Shown here: one piece after another, positions 39,443 to 47,732 of the stretch
Position numbering within the stretch: position 1 is the first letter of the stretch
Layout: every line of letters begins with the position of its first letter
Origin: a virus
DNA: 64,000 nt
Strand: one strand, 5' to 3'
IMG/VR virus record: IMGVR_UViG_3300044691_000229
Span: 1 to 64,000 of that record
Position numbers and translations under genes: made by a program
The notes under the pieces: generated by a model
What the model was told of the DNA's origin: nothing
Databases searched by the model: none
What the model saw: the letters and a program-made list of their open reading frames with translations, nothing else

Positions 39443-40015
39443 TCAGAACGGCCCGGTCACTTGGAGGGTGGCCGGATCAATGATGAAGTCGGCCGAGCCG
39501 CTCCGGTTAAAATTCTTGAACTTAGAAGACTGAATTGGGGGGCTAGTTGGAGGCTGAACAATAGACCCAACCGGGATACCAGCCTTAAGTGCATTTTTCT
39601 GTATCGTCTCTACGAAAGCCAGCGGGGTCGAGACGGATGTTGTACACCTGGCTCGGATGCGAAATGGCTGTGCCATCAACAAGGCAGTCAGCTGTAAAAA
39701 TACCTGAACCTCGGAGCGCATCACATACCCGAACCCGGTCATATGCGCTCCGGCCGCGGTAGTAAGCTGTTTGTGCAGATCAGAATTGGTAACCGTATGA
39801 GACCCGCCCAAGGGCAAAGTGTACCATGGTCCCACCGGAGAACCGCTTTGTATCAGGTTAAAGCCTGGCGTCCCGCCCGCCATACCGGGAAAATCGAACG
39901 ACAAACTGGTGCCATGATCACCGACGGTGGCCGACGCTACGATGGAAAACCATTGGCCGCCAAAATGAACGTCCGTGATCTCCTGAAAGAAATCCAATTC
40001 ATAAGGATTATCCAT
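39443..40015 (-). CDS. Structural protein, 190 aa, unrecognised
   Basis: ATG 40015 overlaps the upstream stop (TGATG). An upstream in-frame ATG at 40033 is less likely. Beta-rich (WFSIVASATVGDHGTSLSFDFPGMAGG, WYTLPLGGSHTVTNSDLH) with a helical C-terminus. Placed between tail-tube and internal proteins, so likely a tail or connector component. Ends close to a hairpin-rich 65-base gap. Confidence 0.6.
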   Translation of the reverse strand: MDNPYELDFFQEITDVHFGGQWFSIVASATVGDHGTSLSFDFPGMAGGTPGFNLIQSGSPVGPWYTLPLGGSHTVTNSDLHKQLTTAAGAHMTGFGYVMRSEVQVFLQLTALLMAQPFRIRARCTTSVSTPLAFVETIQKNALKAGIPVGSIVQPPTSPPIQSSKFKNFNRSGSADFIIDPATLQVTGPF

Positions 40016-40395
40016 CAGCGGTTCCAAGTCCAAGTCTGCTTGGTGTCTTTGTTGACCATATTGAGCTTGTTGATCTGGTTGACCTCGACGAAGTTACCCG
40101 TGCTTGGATCGTTGTTCTGATATATTTTCACTTTATGTTCGACGCGGCTCTGTTCGACCCAAGTACCTTTCGCACTGCTGTCTTTGCCGGCTTGCCCCGC
40201 CGCGCCGCGCGGACCCTGCGGCCCTTGAGCCAGCTGGCCCGTGAGGATCATGATGACCTGCCGCATCGCGTTCACAGTGCGATGGAGAGACTGCAAGTCG
40301 GCCGTCGCCGGCGGGATCGCAGGCAGGTTCGTAGGTCCAGGCTGACCTATCTGGTTTACCGGCGGGATGTGACAGACGGGTCCTACGCTGCTCAT
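40015..40395 (-). CDS. Virion protein with a short collagen-like segment, 126 aa
   Basis: N-terminal Pro-rich part, then a helix (LQSLHRTVNAMRQVIMILTGQL) that could trimerise. The collagen-like triplets GPQGPRGAAGQAG and a beta-rich C-terminus (VKIYQNNDPSTGNFVEVNQINKLNMVN) follow. This is the plan of a small trimeric tail appendage. ATGA overlap with the 917-aa tail protein suggests assembly onto it. Confidence 0.7.
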   Translation of the reverse strand: MSSVGPVCHIPPVNQIGQPGPTNLPAIPPATADLQSLHRTVNAMRQVIMILTGQLAQGPQGPRGAAGQAGKDSSAKGTWVEQSRVEHKVKIYQNNDPSTGNFVEVNQINKLNMVNKDTKQTWTWNR

Positions 40396-43145
40396 GTTTT
40401 TGCCAGCGCTTTAACGGAGGTTGCGATCTGCACGTTCGAGATCGGCACGCGAGCCTCGAACTCGAATTGCCACGTCTCGTATTTGAACCCAGATAGAATG
40501 CGAAGAAGCTCCTGCGGTGAGCGTATCTCGCGCACGGTAACCAGGTTCATCGAGTTCGACATCTGGTCGCCATACCCAGCGAACACCCGCACGAAGCCAT
40601 AGCGATCGGCAGGAAGCGTGTTCCAGAACGGATCGGTCGTGGCGTTCTCCGCACGCTTCGCGTTCAGCGCGGGAGTACCAGGCGGGATCGTGAACCAGAT
40701 ACGCATCACCTCGAAGTTCTTTTTGGCCTTCTGCTGGAACAGCTTCGATCTCCACTTGTACGTTTGCATGACCGAGGCCGGGTCGGTGAAGTCGTAATAG
40801 TAGACCGCGTTGTTCTGGATCACGAGGCAGACACTGGACCACGGGTCCAACCTCACGTTGTCGACGTTGAAGCCGTTAGGAGCGTTCAGCTGGTTGAAGC
40901 CCAGCCGATGCCCACCCGGCTGCGGCCAGATACTGAACGACTGACTGTCAGCCGCGTTGAGCTCGATCGTGAACCCCCGCTGTGCAACGCTGGTATCGCC
41001 ATTCCGAGTGCATCCCAGGGCGAAGTAACTGGACACGAGAAACACGCACCGCAGGTTTTTCTGCGGTGTGAGCTGCTGCCATTTCTCTCGTGTGATCCAC
41101 AGCTCCGACGTGTTGGTGACTGCGCCATACTGCGTCACGAGGACCAGCCCGTTTGGCGAGGCATAATAGACACCGTCGTTGTTTCCCCAGATCGAGCCGC
41201 GCGAGTGGCACGGCTCGCTGGTCTGAACTTTGGTCGCGCTCATCGTGCCCGGTGCGGTGCCAGTCGCAATGTGCGGGGCACCGCTCGTGCACGCGACAAC
41301 GCTGTTGCCCGTGATGCCGAGCCCTATGATCGGGTACTCCGTCGTGATGACGTATGAGGGTGGCCACGCGTGCGGCCGGTACGGCTCGCAGAACCAAATC
41401 TCGTTCGCGCGCCAGCCAACCGCCATGCCGTTGGGCATGGAGATAATCCCCTGCAGGTCCTCCGGCGGAGGAAACCACAGCTGTGACTGTAGCTGCGGGT
41501 TGATGACCACCGCGGTATCGTCGATCACGTCGCTGTAGGTCGCCGTGTGCACGTCCAGATCAGCAGACTGGACCTGAAAATAGGTGGTAGGCCCAGCGGT
41601 CGCGGTGAGGGACCTGTAGAGCCTGATCTTCGTGATGTTGCGCGTGATGCCTAGCTGATCGGGCGGCGGCTGGAACAGCGAGATCGTCCAGGTGCCGTTG
41701 CTCCAGCCGGTCACAACAGTCGCCGGGGAGGGCGGGCTCTCCTCGCCATAGGCCGTGATGTACGTGTAGACATAGGAGCGCGCCTCCTGCACGGCAGAAG
41801 ACGTCAGATCGCCCCACAGCTGCAGATCGGGAAAGCCGACCTGGAGGTTGTTGATCGCCGGCGGAGGCCCGTTCGAGAAAGTGTTCAAGGAGACCACGCC
41901 AGCGGAGCCGGTCGTGTCTGCTTCCTGGATGTTGATCGCCGTGTCGATCATGATGCCGATCCAATACTGGACGTTCATCAGGAGACCGGTCGGGTTCAGG
42001 AACGCGCTCGATGCGTTGACCCCGGCAGTGACGCCGTTCACTGGGGCGCCAACATTGAGAAGCTGGTGTGGCGACCCGTTCAAGTCGTTATAGACCACAG
42101 CGGCGAAGTTCGCACCTGCGGTGCTTTGGGGGAGGAACGTGACGTCGTTCAGGATCATCGCCCCCGACGGCGTGACGGGGATCAGATAGACTATATTGGC
42201 TCCCGGGTTACCGGTAGCCGAGGTGGACGCGGTGGGAAACCCAAGGGTAACGGCGGAGCCGCCGCCCGTGACTGAGACGCCCGGCGAACACCCGGGCGCG
42301 GGGACGCCGAGGAGCCACGCTGGTTGGGCGGCCTGGATGCGGGCTCGGGTGTTATACTGCGGAGCCAGACTTGGGCTGGCAAAGTAGAAGCGGTCAAAAG
42401 TGTCATTGACAACTGGAGACCGCATGACATCAGTGTCGGGATCAGCAAATTCCAACCAGACAGAAGCTCCAGTGATGGAGGCATCGAAGGCCAGATTGGT
42501 GCCGCCTTGGAAGGAGACCGTCGCGACGCCGTTGTAGCGCCACACGAGGCGGGTGCCGCCCGTGTTGTCAGCGACAAGCGTCGTATTAAAGGCAGCTCCG
42601 CTGGAGGGAGCAAATACCTCGATACGTGGAATATCGGTCGCAAGGATATTCGTCGTGATCGGAGAAGTCTGGTCAATCGCCGGGTTAGCGACGGTGCCGA
42701 TACCGTAGTTGGTTCCTGCATTGGTGTTCTGTCCGTTGTCAACTGTGAACGCCTGGAACAGGTTTGTTACCGCCACGGTAACAGATGCGCCAATCAACAC
42801 GTCGTAGGCGGCACCGATCACTGTCCGAAATGTGTATACTTCTTCCCCCAGCGTGACCTGGTCCCCGTCGAGCGGGATCGAGAGAGCATAGACAATGGCG
42901 TTCGCGATGTTCTGCGTGGTGAGCGGCAGGCGGTAGGCGAATTTCGAGGTGTTGCTTTTGAGGGTGTAGAGCAGCTTGGGCGTGCGCCATCCCGCCAGCC
43001 CGCCGCTAAACAGATACCCGTTCAGAGATGACGCAGCTTGACCTTGCGGGATGAGATGGTCATCCCATGCCGGCAACATCCCGCCGAACTGCTCCAGCTT
43101 GAAGCTGTCTGAAGCTCCCGGGTCCTCTGGTCGTGCTGCGGCCAT
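40392..43145 (-). CDS. Tail tubular protein B / nozzle-like protein, 917 aa
   Basis: Starts MAAARPEDPGASDSFKLEQF, with GGMLPAWDDHLIPQGQAASSLNGYLFSGGLAGWRTPKL, which resembles the opening of podovirus nozzle proteins. The middle contains an FN3-like stretch (YVYTYITAYGEESPPSPATVV...ITKIRLYRSLTATAG). The C-terminal 400 residues are beta-propeller-like (GVYYASPNGLVLVTQYG, MRIWFTIPPG). Size and position match gp12-like nozzles of short-tailed phages. The palindrome (42767) encodes VTVAVT at residues 121-126. Confidence 0.82.
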   Translation of the reverse strand: MAAARPEDPGASDSFKLEQFGGMLPAWDDHLIPQGQAASSLNGYLFSGGLAGWRTPKLLYTLKSNTSKFAYRLPLTTQNIANAIVYALSIPLDGDQVTLGEEVYTFRTVIGAAYDVLIGASVTVAVTNLFQAFTVDNGQNTNAGTNYGIGTVANPAIDQTSPITTNILATDIPRIEVFAPSSGAAFNTTLVADNTGGTRLVWRYNGVATVSFQGGTNLAFDASITGASVWLEFADPDTDVMRSPVVNDTFDRFYFASPSLAPQYNTRARIQAAQPAWLLGVPAPGCSPGVSVTGGGSAVTLGFPTASTSATGNPGANIVYLIPVTPSGAMILNDVTFLPQSTAGANFAAVVYNDLNGSPHQLLNVGAPVNGVTAGVNASSAFLNPTGLLMNVQYWIGIMIDTAINIQEADTTGSAGVVSLNTFSNGPPPAINNLQVGFPDLQLWGDLTSSAVQEARSYVYTYITAYGEESPPSPATVVTGWSNGTWTISLFQPPPDQLGITRNITKIRLYRSLTATAGPTTYFQVQSADLDVHTATYSDVIDDTAVVINPQLQSQLWFPPPEDLQGIISMPNGMAVGWRANEIWFCEPYRPHAWPPSYVITTEYPIIGLGITGNSVVACTSGAPHIATGTAPGTMSATKVQTSEPCHSRGSIWGNNDGVYYASPNGLVLVTQYGAVTNTSELWITREKWQQLTPQKNLRCVFLVSSYFALGCTRNGDTSVAQRGFTIELNAADSQSFSIWPQPGGHRLGFNQLNAPNGFNVDNVRLDPWSSVCLVIQNNAVYYYDFTDPASVMQTYKWRSKLFQQKAKKNFEVMRIWFTIPPGTPALNAKRAENATTDPFWNTLPADRYGFVRVFAGYGDQMSNSMNLVTVREIRSPQELLRILSGFKYETWQFEFEARVPISNVQIATSVKALAKT
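42767..42781. repeat. Dispersed palindrome, site 16
   Basis: TTACCGCCACGGTAA within the nozzle gene, read on minus as VTVAVT. Confidence 0.9.
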
Positions 43146-43152
43146 CTATCCC

Positions 43153-43608
43153 TCATGCGTCTTTCCCGAACGCCCCGAGTTTCCCCGTAACAGGGTCCGG
43201 AACGCGGTCGCCAGGACGATAGGCCGGAGTAGTAAACCCTTCCTTGGGGTCGGCCGGCGGGACCGGACGGGACGCCTGCTGAGCCTCTGCCTTCTGCTGC
43301 GCGCGGCGGCCGGCTTCGAGCTCTTCCTCCAGCGCTGACATCTGGCGCTCGGTACGGGGCGGCGGAACGTATTCCTTGGGCTTGCTGCGCGCGGCATGCT
43401 GGCGCAAACCCTCCAGAAGCGCTTCGCGGCCCTGCGCGGCGAGGCCTATAACCGAGACCGGCTCTTGGGATGCACCTTGCTCGTTTTGGAGCTCGATCAG
43501 CTTGCGCGCCCTAACGGCGTTTTCTTCCTCCGCCGCTGCTAGTTGCTTCGCCGTCGGCCCGATCAGTTCCGCTGATGCTTCCGGGCTCTTGTCCTGAACT
43601 GCTTCCAT
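43153..43608 (-). CDS. Hypothetical Glu/Ala-rich protein, 151 aa
   Basis: ATG 43608 with AGGAG ahead. A frame extension upstream toward GTG 43722 has no ribosome site. Coiled-coil (EENAVRARKLIELQNEQGAS, RTERQMSALEEELEAGRRAQQKAEAQQ), then a Pro/Asp tail (YRPGDRVPDPVTGKLGAFGKDA). Probably a scaffold-like or tail-assembly helper. Not recognised. Confidence 0.65.
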   Translation of the reverse strand: MEAVQDKSPEASAELIGPTAKQLAAAEEENAVRARKLIELQNEQGASQEPVSVIGLAAQGREALLEGLRQHAARSKPKEYVPPPRTERQMSALEEELEAGRRAQQKAEAQQASRPVPPADPKEGFTTPAYRPGDRVPDPVTGKLGAFGKDA

Positions 43609-43724
43609 TGTCTTCTCCTGAGAATGCGCGTTGGGTTCCGCCACGGGCAGCGCGATTGGCTCCGTGGTCGGCACGTTGAGAGTGCCCTTCAGTGAAAGGC
43701 GGTGTTTGTTCTTGTTTGACACGC

Positions 43725-43910
43725 CTACCGGCCACGGTTGTGGTTGATCTTGGCGGCGGTCTTGACGAGGTTCGCCTGCTTCGCCGTCTTGCCAGAATGC
43801 GGCTTTGCAGCGTAGGCCTCCGTGCTCATGCCAGCTTTCTTGGCCTTTGCCTTGAACTGGCCATGCGAATTGGCGAACGCTTTTTCCATCCAATGGGGGT
43901 CGTTGGCCAT
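43725..43910 (-). CDS. Small basic phage protein, 61 aa
   Basis: MANDPHWMEKAFANSHGQFKAKAKKAGMSTEAYAAKP plus a basic tail. Matches a class of tiny phage proteins with WMEKAFxxxxGxFxxKAxxAGMST that I recall from many tailed phages, next to lysis or tail genes. Stop and neighbour start overlap by one base. Function unknown. Confidence 0.75.
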   Translation of the reverse strand: MANDPHWMEKAFANSHGQFKAKAKKAGMSTEAYAAKPHSGKTAKQANLVKTAAKINHNRGR

Positions 43911-44143
43911 CAGAGTGTCTCCTTCTCCGGTTCTTTCTCACACGAGAACTTGACGGTGACGCGACCTTCGTTCGACGCGATGAACTTGTCCAGTTCTTGT
44001 TTCGCCTCCACCCCGTCGGTGGTGTCAAAGAAGTTCATGCAGGCTTCTTCAGTCGGAAAGACTACTTTATTCCGCATATGGCCGATTTCGTCGGCTGGTT
44101 GTCCGTTGACGACAGCGAAAAGGATAGCGATCAGCTTGAACAT
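43910..44143 (-). CDS. Small exported protein, 77 aa
   Basis: ATG 44143 with GGAG ahead. Short hydrophobic N-terminus (MFKLIAILFAVVNG) acting as signal or anchor, then a mixed soluble domain (FPTEEACMNFFDTTDGVEAKQELDKFI, VTVKFSCEKE) with two cysteines likely to pair in the periplasm. Common as a small gene in Rhizobiales phages near holins. Role unknown. Confidence 0.65.
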   Translation of the reverse strand: MFKLIAILFAVVNGQPADEIGHMRNKVVFPTEEACMNFFDTTDGVEAKQELDKFIASNEGRVTVKFSCEKEPEKETL

Positions 44144-44144
44144 T

Positions 44145-44588
44145 TTACTCTCCAGCTTTGTTGCGATTGAAGTACATATGGCCAACGCTTGCCACGGTTC
44201 CAGCACCGAAAATGCCGGCAAGGATAACGCCAGCCCATGTGCCAACGATGCCAGTAATCTCTGGGGTGAACCCGTACACGCCGTACAACCACTTACAGAC
44301 GATGTTGTCCCAGATGACGACCTTCCACTCGTAGACGATCCACGGAGCGGCAAAGCCACCGACAAGCCACATCAAAAACTTGCTCTGCGATACCGTGCTG
44401 AGGAACGCGACGCGCACCTGTCCCTCGGCAACGATGCCAGTCACCAGCTGCTTCGCCACGTTGACGTCTCCGCCAATGCGTGCGGTGGTGAGCTGAACCT
44501 TCGCGTTATAATAGGCGTTCGTGAAGTTGTTGATCCCGCCCATGATAGCCGGGACAGCCTGGAAGAACGCAAGGATCGCAGTGATCAT
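44145..44588 (-). CDS. Holin-like membrane protein (GTA_holin_3TM type), 147 aa
   Basis: ATG 44588 overlaps the upstream stop (ATGA). Contains an amphipathic N-terminus (MITAILAFFQAVPAIMGGI) and membrane segments at about 68-90 (FLMWLVGGFAAPWIVYEWKV) and 112-135 (IVGTWAGVILAGIFGAGTVASVG). Three-helix holins of this shape are known from gene-transfer agents and alphaproteobacterial phages. Sits next to the lysin, so it probably sets lysis time. Confidence 0.75.
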   Translation of the reverse strand: MITAILAFFQAVPAIMGGINNFTNAYYNAKVQLTTARIGGDVNVAKQLVTGIVAEGQVRVAFLSTVSQSKFLMWLVGGFAAPWIVYEWKVVIWDNIVCKWLYGVYGFTPEITGIVGTWAGVILAGIFGAGTVASVGHMYFNRNKAGE

Positions 44589-44830
44589 TTGATCGACCCG
44601 TCCTCGTGATACTCGGCGCCGCGCCGGCGGAGTAGCTCGTTCATGACGTTGGAGAAGATGACGTAATACATCATCCACTTTGGTTCCTTGAGGACCGGTG
44701 ATAAGTCGACGCCCTGCAGGGCCAGCCACACGGACATCGCAATGACCTGCAGCCGCGACCAGACGATGACATCGCTTCCGTGGAACGTACCGTAGAGGTA
44801 CGCATATTCTTTCTTGATCCAGTCCAACAT
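44585..44830 (-). CDS. Small protein between lysin and holin, 81 aa
   Basis: ATG 44830 overlaps the lysin stop (TGATG). One membrane-like stretch (VIVWSRLQVIAMSVWLALQGVDL) and another (WMMYYVIFSNVMNELLRRRG), separated by a short polar loop. Likely a second small membrane protein of the lysis cassette, for example an antiholin or co-holin. That assignment is inference. Confidence 0.65.
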   Translation of the reverse strand: MLDWIKKEYAYLYGTFHGSDVIVWSRLQVIAMSVWLALQGVDLSPVLKEPKWMMYYVIFSNVMNELLRRRGAEYHEDGSIK

Positions 44831-45477
44831 CACGAGGTTGCCCTGTTGTGGATGACGAAGCCGACGATAGCGGCGACGGCCACTACGATAACGATGATCG
44901 CGACGGTCGTGTGGTTGGCGCCTGCAGCGTGAGCCGCCGCGCCGGCGGCCCCGGCCGAAGTGAGGACGACTGCCATCTTCTTGTGGACAGGGTGAACGAC
45001 GGGAGCAGCAGTGGGAGCGGCGGGAGTTGCGGTCGAAACAAACCCACCGAACACGCGCTTCTGCGCCTCTGCCCAGTCAGCGTCGGGAGCTGGATACGTC
45101 TTACCCGCTTCGTGCCCAGCCTGCGCCTTGAGGAAACCGATCGCCAGCGGGCCGCGCCAGAACGTATCGTCCATGACTGTATCGCGGGTCATCCCAGGCA
45201 CGCGCTGGAGGACGTAGGCGATATAGCTCTCGACGTGGTTATGTCCTGACCAGATCGCGATGGCGTCGGCGAAGCGCTTGTTCTTGTAGTTCGGCGAGGT
45301 GCGCCACAGGTCGAGCTGCGCGCAGATACCCTGCACGTAGGTCGGGAACACCGCGATGTTGTTGCCCTGTCCCAAACCATCGTGGAGCGTCACGGTATCC
45401 GTGGAGCCCCACTTCTTGGCAAGAGCGTTGCCCCACATAGCGCCGGGGTTCTTGTAGCGGATCGATGCTGGCTCCAT
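44830..45477 (-). CDS. Tail-anchored endolysin-like protein, 215 aa
   Basis: N-terminal 140 residues match a phage lysozyme-like domain: SIRYKNPGAMWGNALAKKWG, QGNNIAVFPTYVQGICAQLDLW and FADAIAIWSGHNHVESYIAYVLQ. A Pro/Ala/Thr linker then leads to a single membrane helix at the extreme C-terminus (TTVAIIVIVVAVAAIVGFVIHN) and six polar residues. A C-terminal anchor on a lysin is unusual; most are soluble or have an N-terminal SAR. It might stay membrane-bound until the holin acts, or be a virion protein. Catalytic Glu not securely placed. Confidence 0.7.
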   Translation of the reverse strand: MEPASIRYKNPGAMWGNALAKKWGSTDTVTLHDGLGQGNNIAVFPTYVQGICAQLDLWRTSPNYKNKRFADAIAIWSGHNHVESYIAYVLQRVPGMTRDTVMDDTFWRGPLAIGFLKAQAGHEAGKTYPAPDADWAEAQKRVFGGFVSTATPAAPTAAPVVHPVHKKMAVVLTSAGAAGAAAHAAGANHTTVAIIVIVVAVAAIVGFVIHNRATS

Positions 45478-45491
45478 TGGAGCCTCCTTGG

Positions 45492-45788
45492 TTACGCAGC
45501 CGGTGCGGCGGGGGCCGGAGCAGCGGGGGCGGGAGCCGGATTTACCGCCACGGTAACTGGGGGCTTCTCGGCCGGGGGCGGCATGGGCGCCAGTTTGTGG
45601 ACCAGTGACGCCTGATAGTTCTTGACGTCGGCCAGGATGCCGCTCTCCACCGACTTCAACCCTGTGCGAAGATCAGACGGGACGCCGCTAAACCAGTCCT
45701 TGATCTTCTGGCTGAAAACGAGCGTGGCGACAGAGACGGCGACATAGCCGGCGAGCGTCAAATCGACGTAGGATAGCAAACTGGACAT
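45492..45788 (-). CDS. Small membrane-anchored protein with Pro/Ala tail, 98 aa
   Basis: N-terminal membrane helix (LTLAGYVAVSVATLVFSQKI), amphipathic middle (DWFSGVPSDLRTGLKSVESGILADVKNYQ), then a Pro/Ala-rich tail into which the palindrome at 45542 places VTVAVN. Next to the lysin gene; plausibly an i-spanin-like or phage membrane factor. Unknown. Confidence 0.65.
   Translation of the reverse strand: MSSLLSYVDLTLAGYVAVSVATLVFSQKIKDWFSGVPSDLRTGLKSVESGILADVKNYQASLVHKLAPMPPPAEKPPVTVAVNPAPAPAAPAPAAPAA
45542..45556. repeat. Dispersed palindrome, site 17
   Basis: TTACCGCCACGGTAA in the Pro/Ala tail of the 98-aa membrane protein gene, about 20 codons before its stop. Confidence 0.9.
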
Positions 45789-45801
45789 TGTGGTCTCCGA
45801 A

Positions 45802-46101
45802 TTAGGGGGCGACGATCCTGAACGCCATAGTGTCGTTCTTGATCTCCGATCGGCTGTCTACTGCTTGAACGTCAATAGTGAACACTTCGTTAGCAGAGCC
45901 GCCGGCGACCGTGAAAATAAGGCGCGTGTTCGATCCAACCGTTGGGGCGCCGATCACGATGTCGGTGGGTTGTGGGCTGTTCTTCGGGTCGAGTATCACC
46001 GTCCCGCTAGTCAGGCTGGTACCTTCTTCCAGCCAGTTCGAGTAGTCTAGCTCGTAGCGAATTTTGTCGCCAGCGCTTTGAATTCTTTGTGCGATCAACA
46101 T
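45802..46101 (-). CDS. Stand-alone fiber-adaptor-like domain, 99 aa
   Basis: ATG 46101 with AGGAG ahead. It aligns along its whole length with the N-terminal ~100 residues of the fiber encoded just upstream at 46115: RIQSAGDKIRYELDYSNWLEEG against [22 protein letters not shown], and SRSEIKNDTMAFRIV against [15 protein letters not shown]. Both ends are conserved, so it is a complete beta-sandwich domain, probably the virion-binding adaptor of phage fibers. Free copy may cap or compete for the same docking site. Confidence 0.75.
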   Translation of the reverse strand: MLIAQRIQSAGDKIRYELDYSNWLEEGTSLTSGTVILDPKNSPQPTDIVIGAPTVGSNTRLIFTVAGGSANEVFTIDVQAVDSRSEIKNDTMAFRIVAP

Positions 46102-46114
46102 TTTCAGTCTCCTA

Positions 46115-47596
46115 TTATGCGCTACAGAATTCAGTGACGACGACGAGACCAGCCGCGCCGGCGCCGCCGGCCGCAGTCCCTCCACCACTAAACGATTGCC
46201 CGGCTCCGCCACCAGAACCAAACCCGCTTGCAGCACCACCAGCGGCAGAGGTGAGAGAGTATATGGAGATGCCACCGCTACCGAACATAGAAGATGCGCC
46301 GGCTCCGCCGACACCGGACGTATTACCGCCGGCAATGACGCAACCACTTGATCCTTGAGTTCCAGGGCCCGCAACATCGCCGGTACCCGCTACGCCGCCA
46401 GCACCACCAGACGCAGCTGGGTTGCTCGATCCGTTGCTACCTCCGCCACCGCTGCCGCCTTTGCCAATGCAAAGAGACCCAACAGACGTATCACCGCCCG
46501 CACCGCCGGCATTATTGCCCGCCGCGCCAGCAGCGCCAGCAGCGCCGATTGTCACGACCTGAGAAGCGCCGACAAGTGCAGCTGTCGACGACTTTCTGGA
46601 ATACCCTCCAGCACCTCCTCCGCCCGCAACGGAGGCAGTGTTTGTGGCCGGACTAGCGGTACCACCGCCACCACCGCCACCACCGAAGCACTCTATGGTG
46701 CACGAGACCATCTTCGTATTAGGTGTGTATGTCCCTGATACGGAGAACTTTTGGTACCTTACCACGCCGCCGACCGTCCCTGTTGCGCCAGTAGCTCCGG
46801 TCGGACCAGTGTTTCCCGTCGGGCCAGTTGCTCCAGCCGATCCTGCGGCGCCAGTCTGGCCAGTTACGCCCTGGATACCCTGCGCACCGGTCGGTCCAGT
46901 CACTCCCTGGATGCCTTGTGCTCCCGTCGGGCCCGCCACTCCCTGGATGCCTTGTGCTCCAGTGGGGCCAATTACGCCCTGAATACCCTGAGCACCAGTT
47001 GATCCTGTAGCGCCTGTTGCACCGCCTACTCCAGCGTTTCCGGTAGGCCCAGTTGCGCCCAGAACACCTGCCACTCCGCTAGGTCCGGTCGGCCCTGTCG
47101 CACCAGGCGAACCAACTCCTCCCGCAGGGCCTTGTCCTCCAGTCGGGCCTCCGGCGCCGGTAGGACCTGTCGCGCCAGCGCCAGTCGGGCCAGTACCTGT
47201 TGGACCTGTTGCGCCAGTGACCCCTGTAGCTCCATTCACGCCTCCTGGCCCGGTCGGACCCAAGATAGAGAGCATCAACCCGACGTTGCCGGGGTTGGTA
47301 GTCGATCCGCCGTTGGTGACGATCGTAAAATTAACGTGATCGTTCCGAATTTCCCCGCGCGACGTCGACTGCACGAAGATCGCATTGAACACCGCGTTCA
47401 GCGCGCCGTTACTTACAAAATAATAAAATCCCCGCCTGGTGTAGTCGATCAGGATGCCATCGCACACCGCGGAGCCGCTATCGATCGTCGCGGTCACCCC
47501 GGTGAGGGCTTCCCCATCGCCAAGCCAGCTGTCGCAATCCGCATGGTAGCGGATGCGATCGCCGACGGACTGCACATAGGAGTTGAGCAACGGCAT
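46115..47596 (-). CDS. Receptor-binding fiber: adaptor, collagen-like shaft and glycine-rich tip, 493 aa
   Basis: Three parts. Residues 1-100 are the adaptor domain duplicated in the next gene. Residues about 115-285 are a collagen-like Gly-X-Y shaft, mainly GATGPTG / [11 protein letters not shown] triplets with four near-identical [10 protein letters not shown] units. Residues about 290-493 contain a short beta segment ([25 protein letters not shown]) and a polyglycine-rich domain ([13 protein letters not shown] and similar), like glycine-rich adhesin tips of T-even-type phages. It should trimerise and carry host recognition at the tip. Thr in the triplets could be glycosylated. Confidence 0.85.
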   Translation of the reverse strand: MPLLNSYVQSVGDRIRYHADCDSWLGDGEALTGVTATIDSGSAVCDGILIDYTRRGFYYFVSNGALNAVFNAIFVQSTSRGEIRNDHVNFTIVTNGGSTTNPGNVGLMLSILGPTGPGGVNGATGVTGATGPTGTGPTGAGATGPTGAGGPTGGQGPAGGVGSPGATGPTGPSGVAGVLGATGPTGNAGVGGATGATGSTGAQGIQGVIGPTGAQGIQGVAGPTGAQGIQGVTGPTGAQGIQGVTGQTGAAGSAGATGPTGNTGPTGATGATGTVGGVVRYQKFSVSGTYTPNTKMVSCTIECFGGGGGGGGTASPATNTASVAGGGGAGGYSRKSSTAALVGASQVVTIGAAGAAGAAGNNAGGAGGDTSVGSLCIGKGGSGGGGSNGSSNPAASGGAGGVAGTGDVAGPGTQGSSGCVIAGGNTSGVGGAGASSMFGSGGISIYSLTSAAGGAASGFGSGGGAGQSFSGGGTAAGGAGAAGLVVVTEFCSA

Positions 47597-47599
47597 GGG

Positions 47600-47725
47600 T
47601 TACTTCTTCGTTGGCACATAGATGACGCGATCCTGCGCCGGGATCATCACCACGCGAGAGCACGCCGGGATCATCACCGTGCGGCTCTGTGGGGGAATTA
47701 CAATGACGATCGCGGCGTTGCTCAT
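47600..47725 (-). CDS. 41-aa repeat protein with [SD]RxVMIPA units
   Basis: ATG 47725 reads MSNAAIVIVIPPQSRTVMIP and on to DRVIYVPTKK. Three tandem copies of a ten-residue unit: SRTVMIPA-C, SRVVMIPA-Q, DRVIYVPT. Each should form one beta strand. Similar tiny phage proteins with DR-x-[IV]-x-VP repeats lie among fiber genes in other phages as far as I recall. Probably a virion component. Confidence 0.6.
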   Translation of the reverse strand: MSNAAIVIVIPPQSRTVMIPACSRVVMIPAQDRVIYVPTKK

Positions 47726-47732
47726 GGTGCCC

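Noticed and set aside
43609-43724. Upstream extension of the 151-aa gene to GTG 43722
   Set aside because: No ribosome site; the ATG at 43608 has AGGAG at a normal distance.
46348-47235. Long plus-strand frames opposite the collagen-like and glycine-rich fiber gene
   Set aside because: These are mirror translations of Gly-X-Y codons (PVGPV runs), not independent genes.
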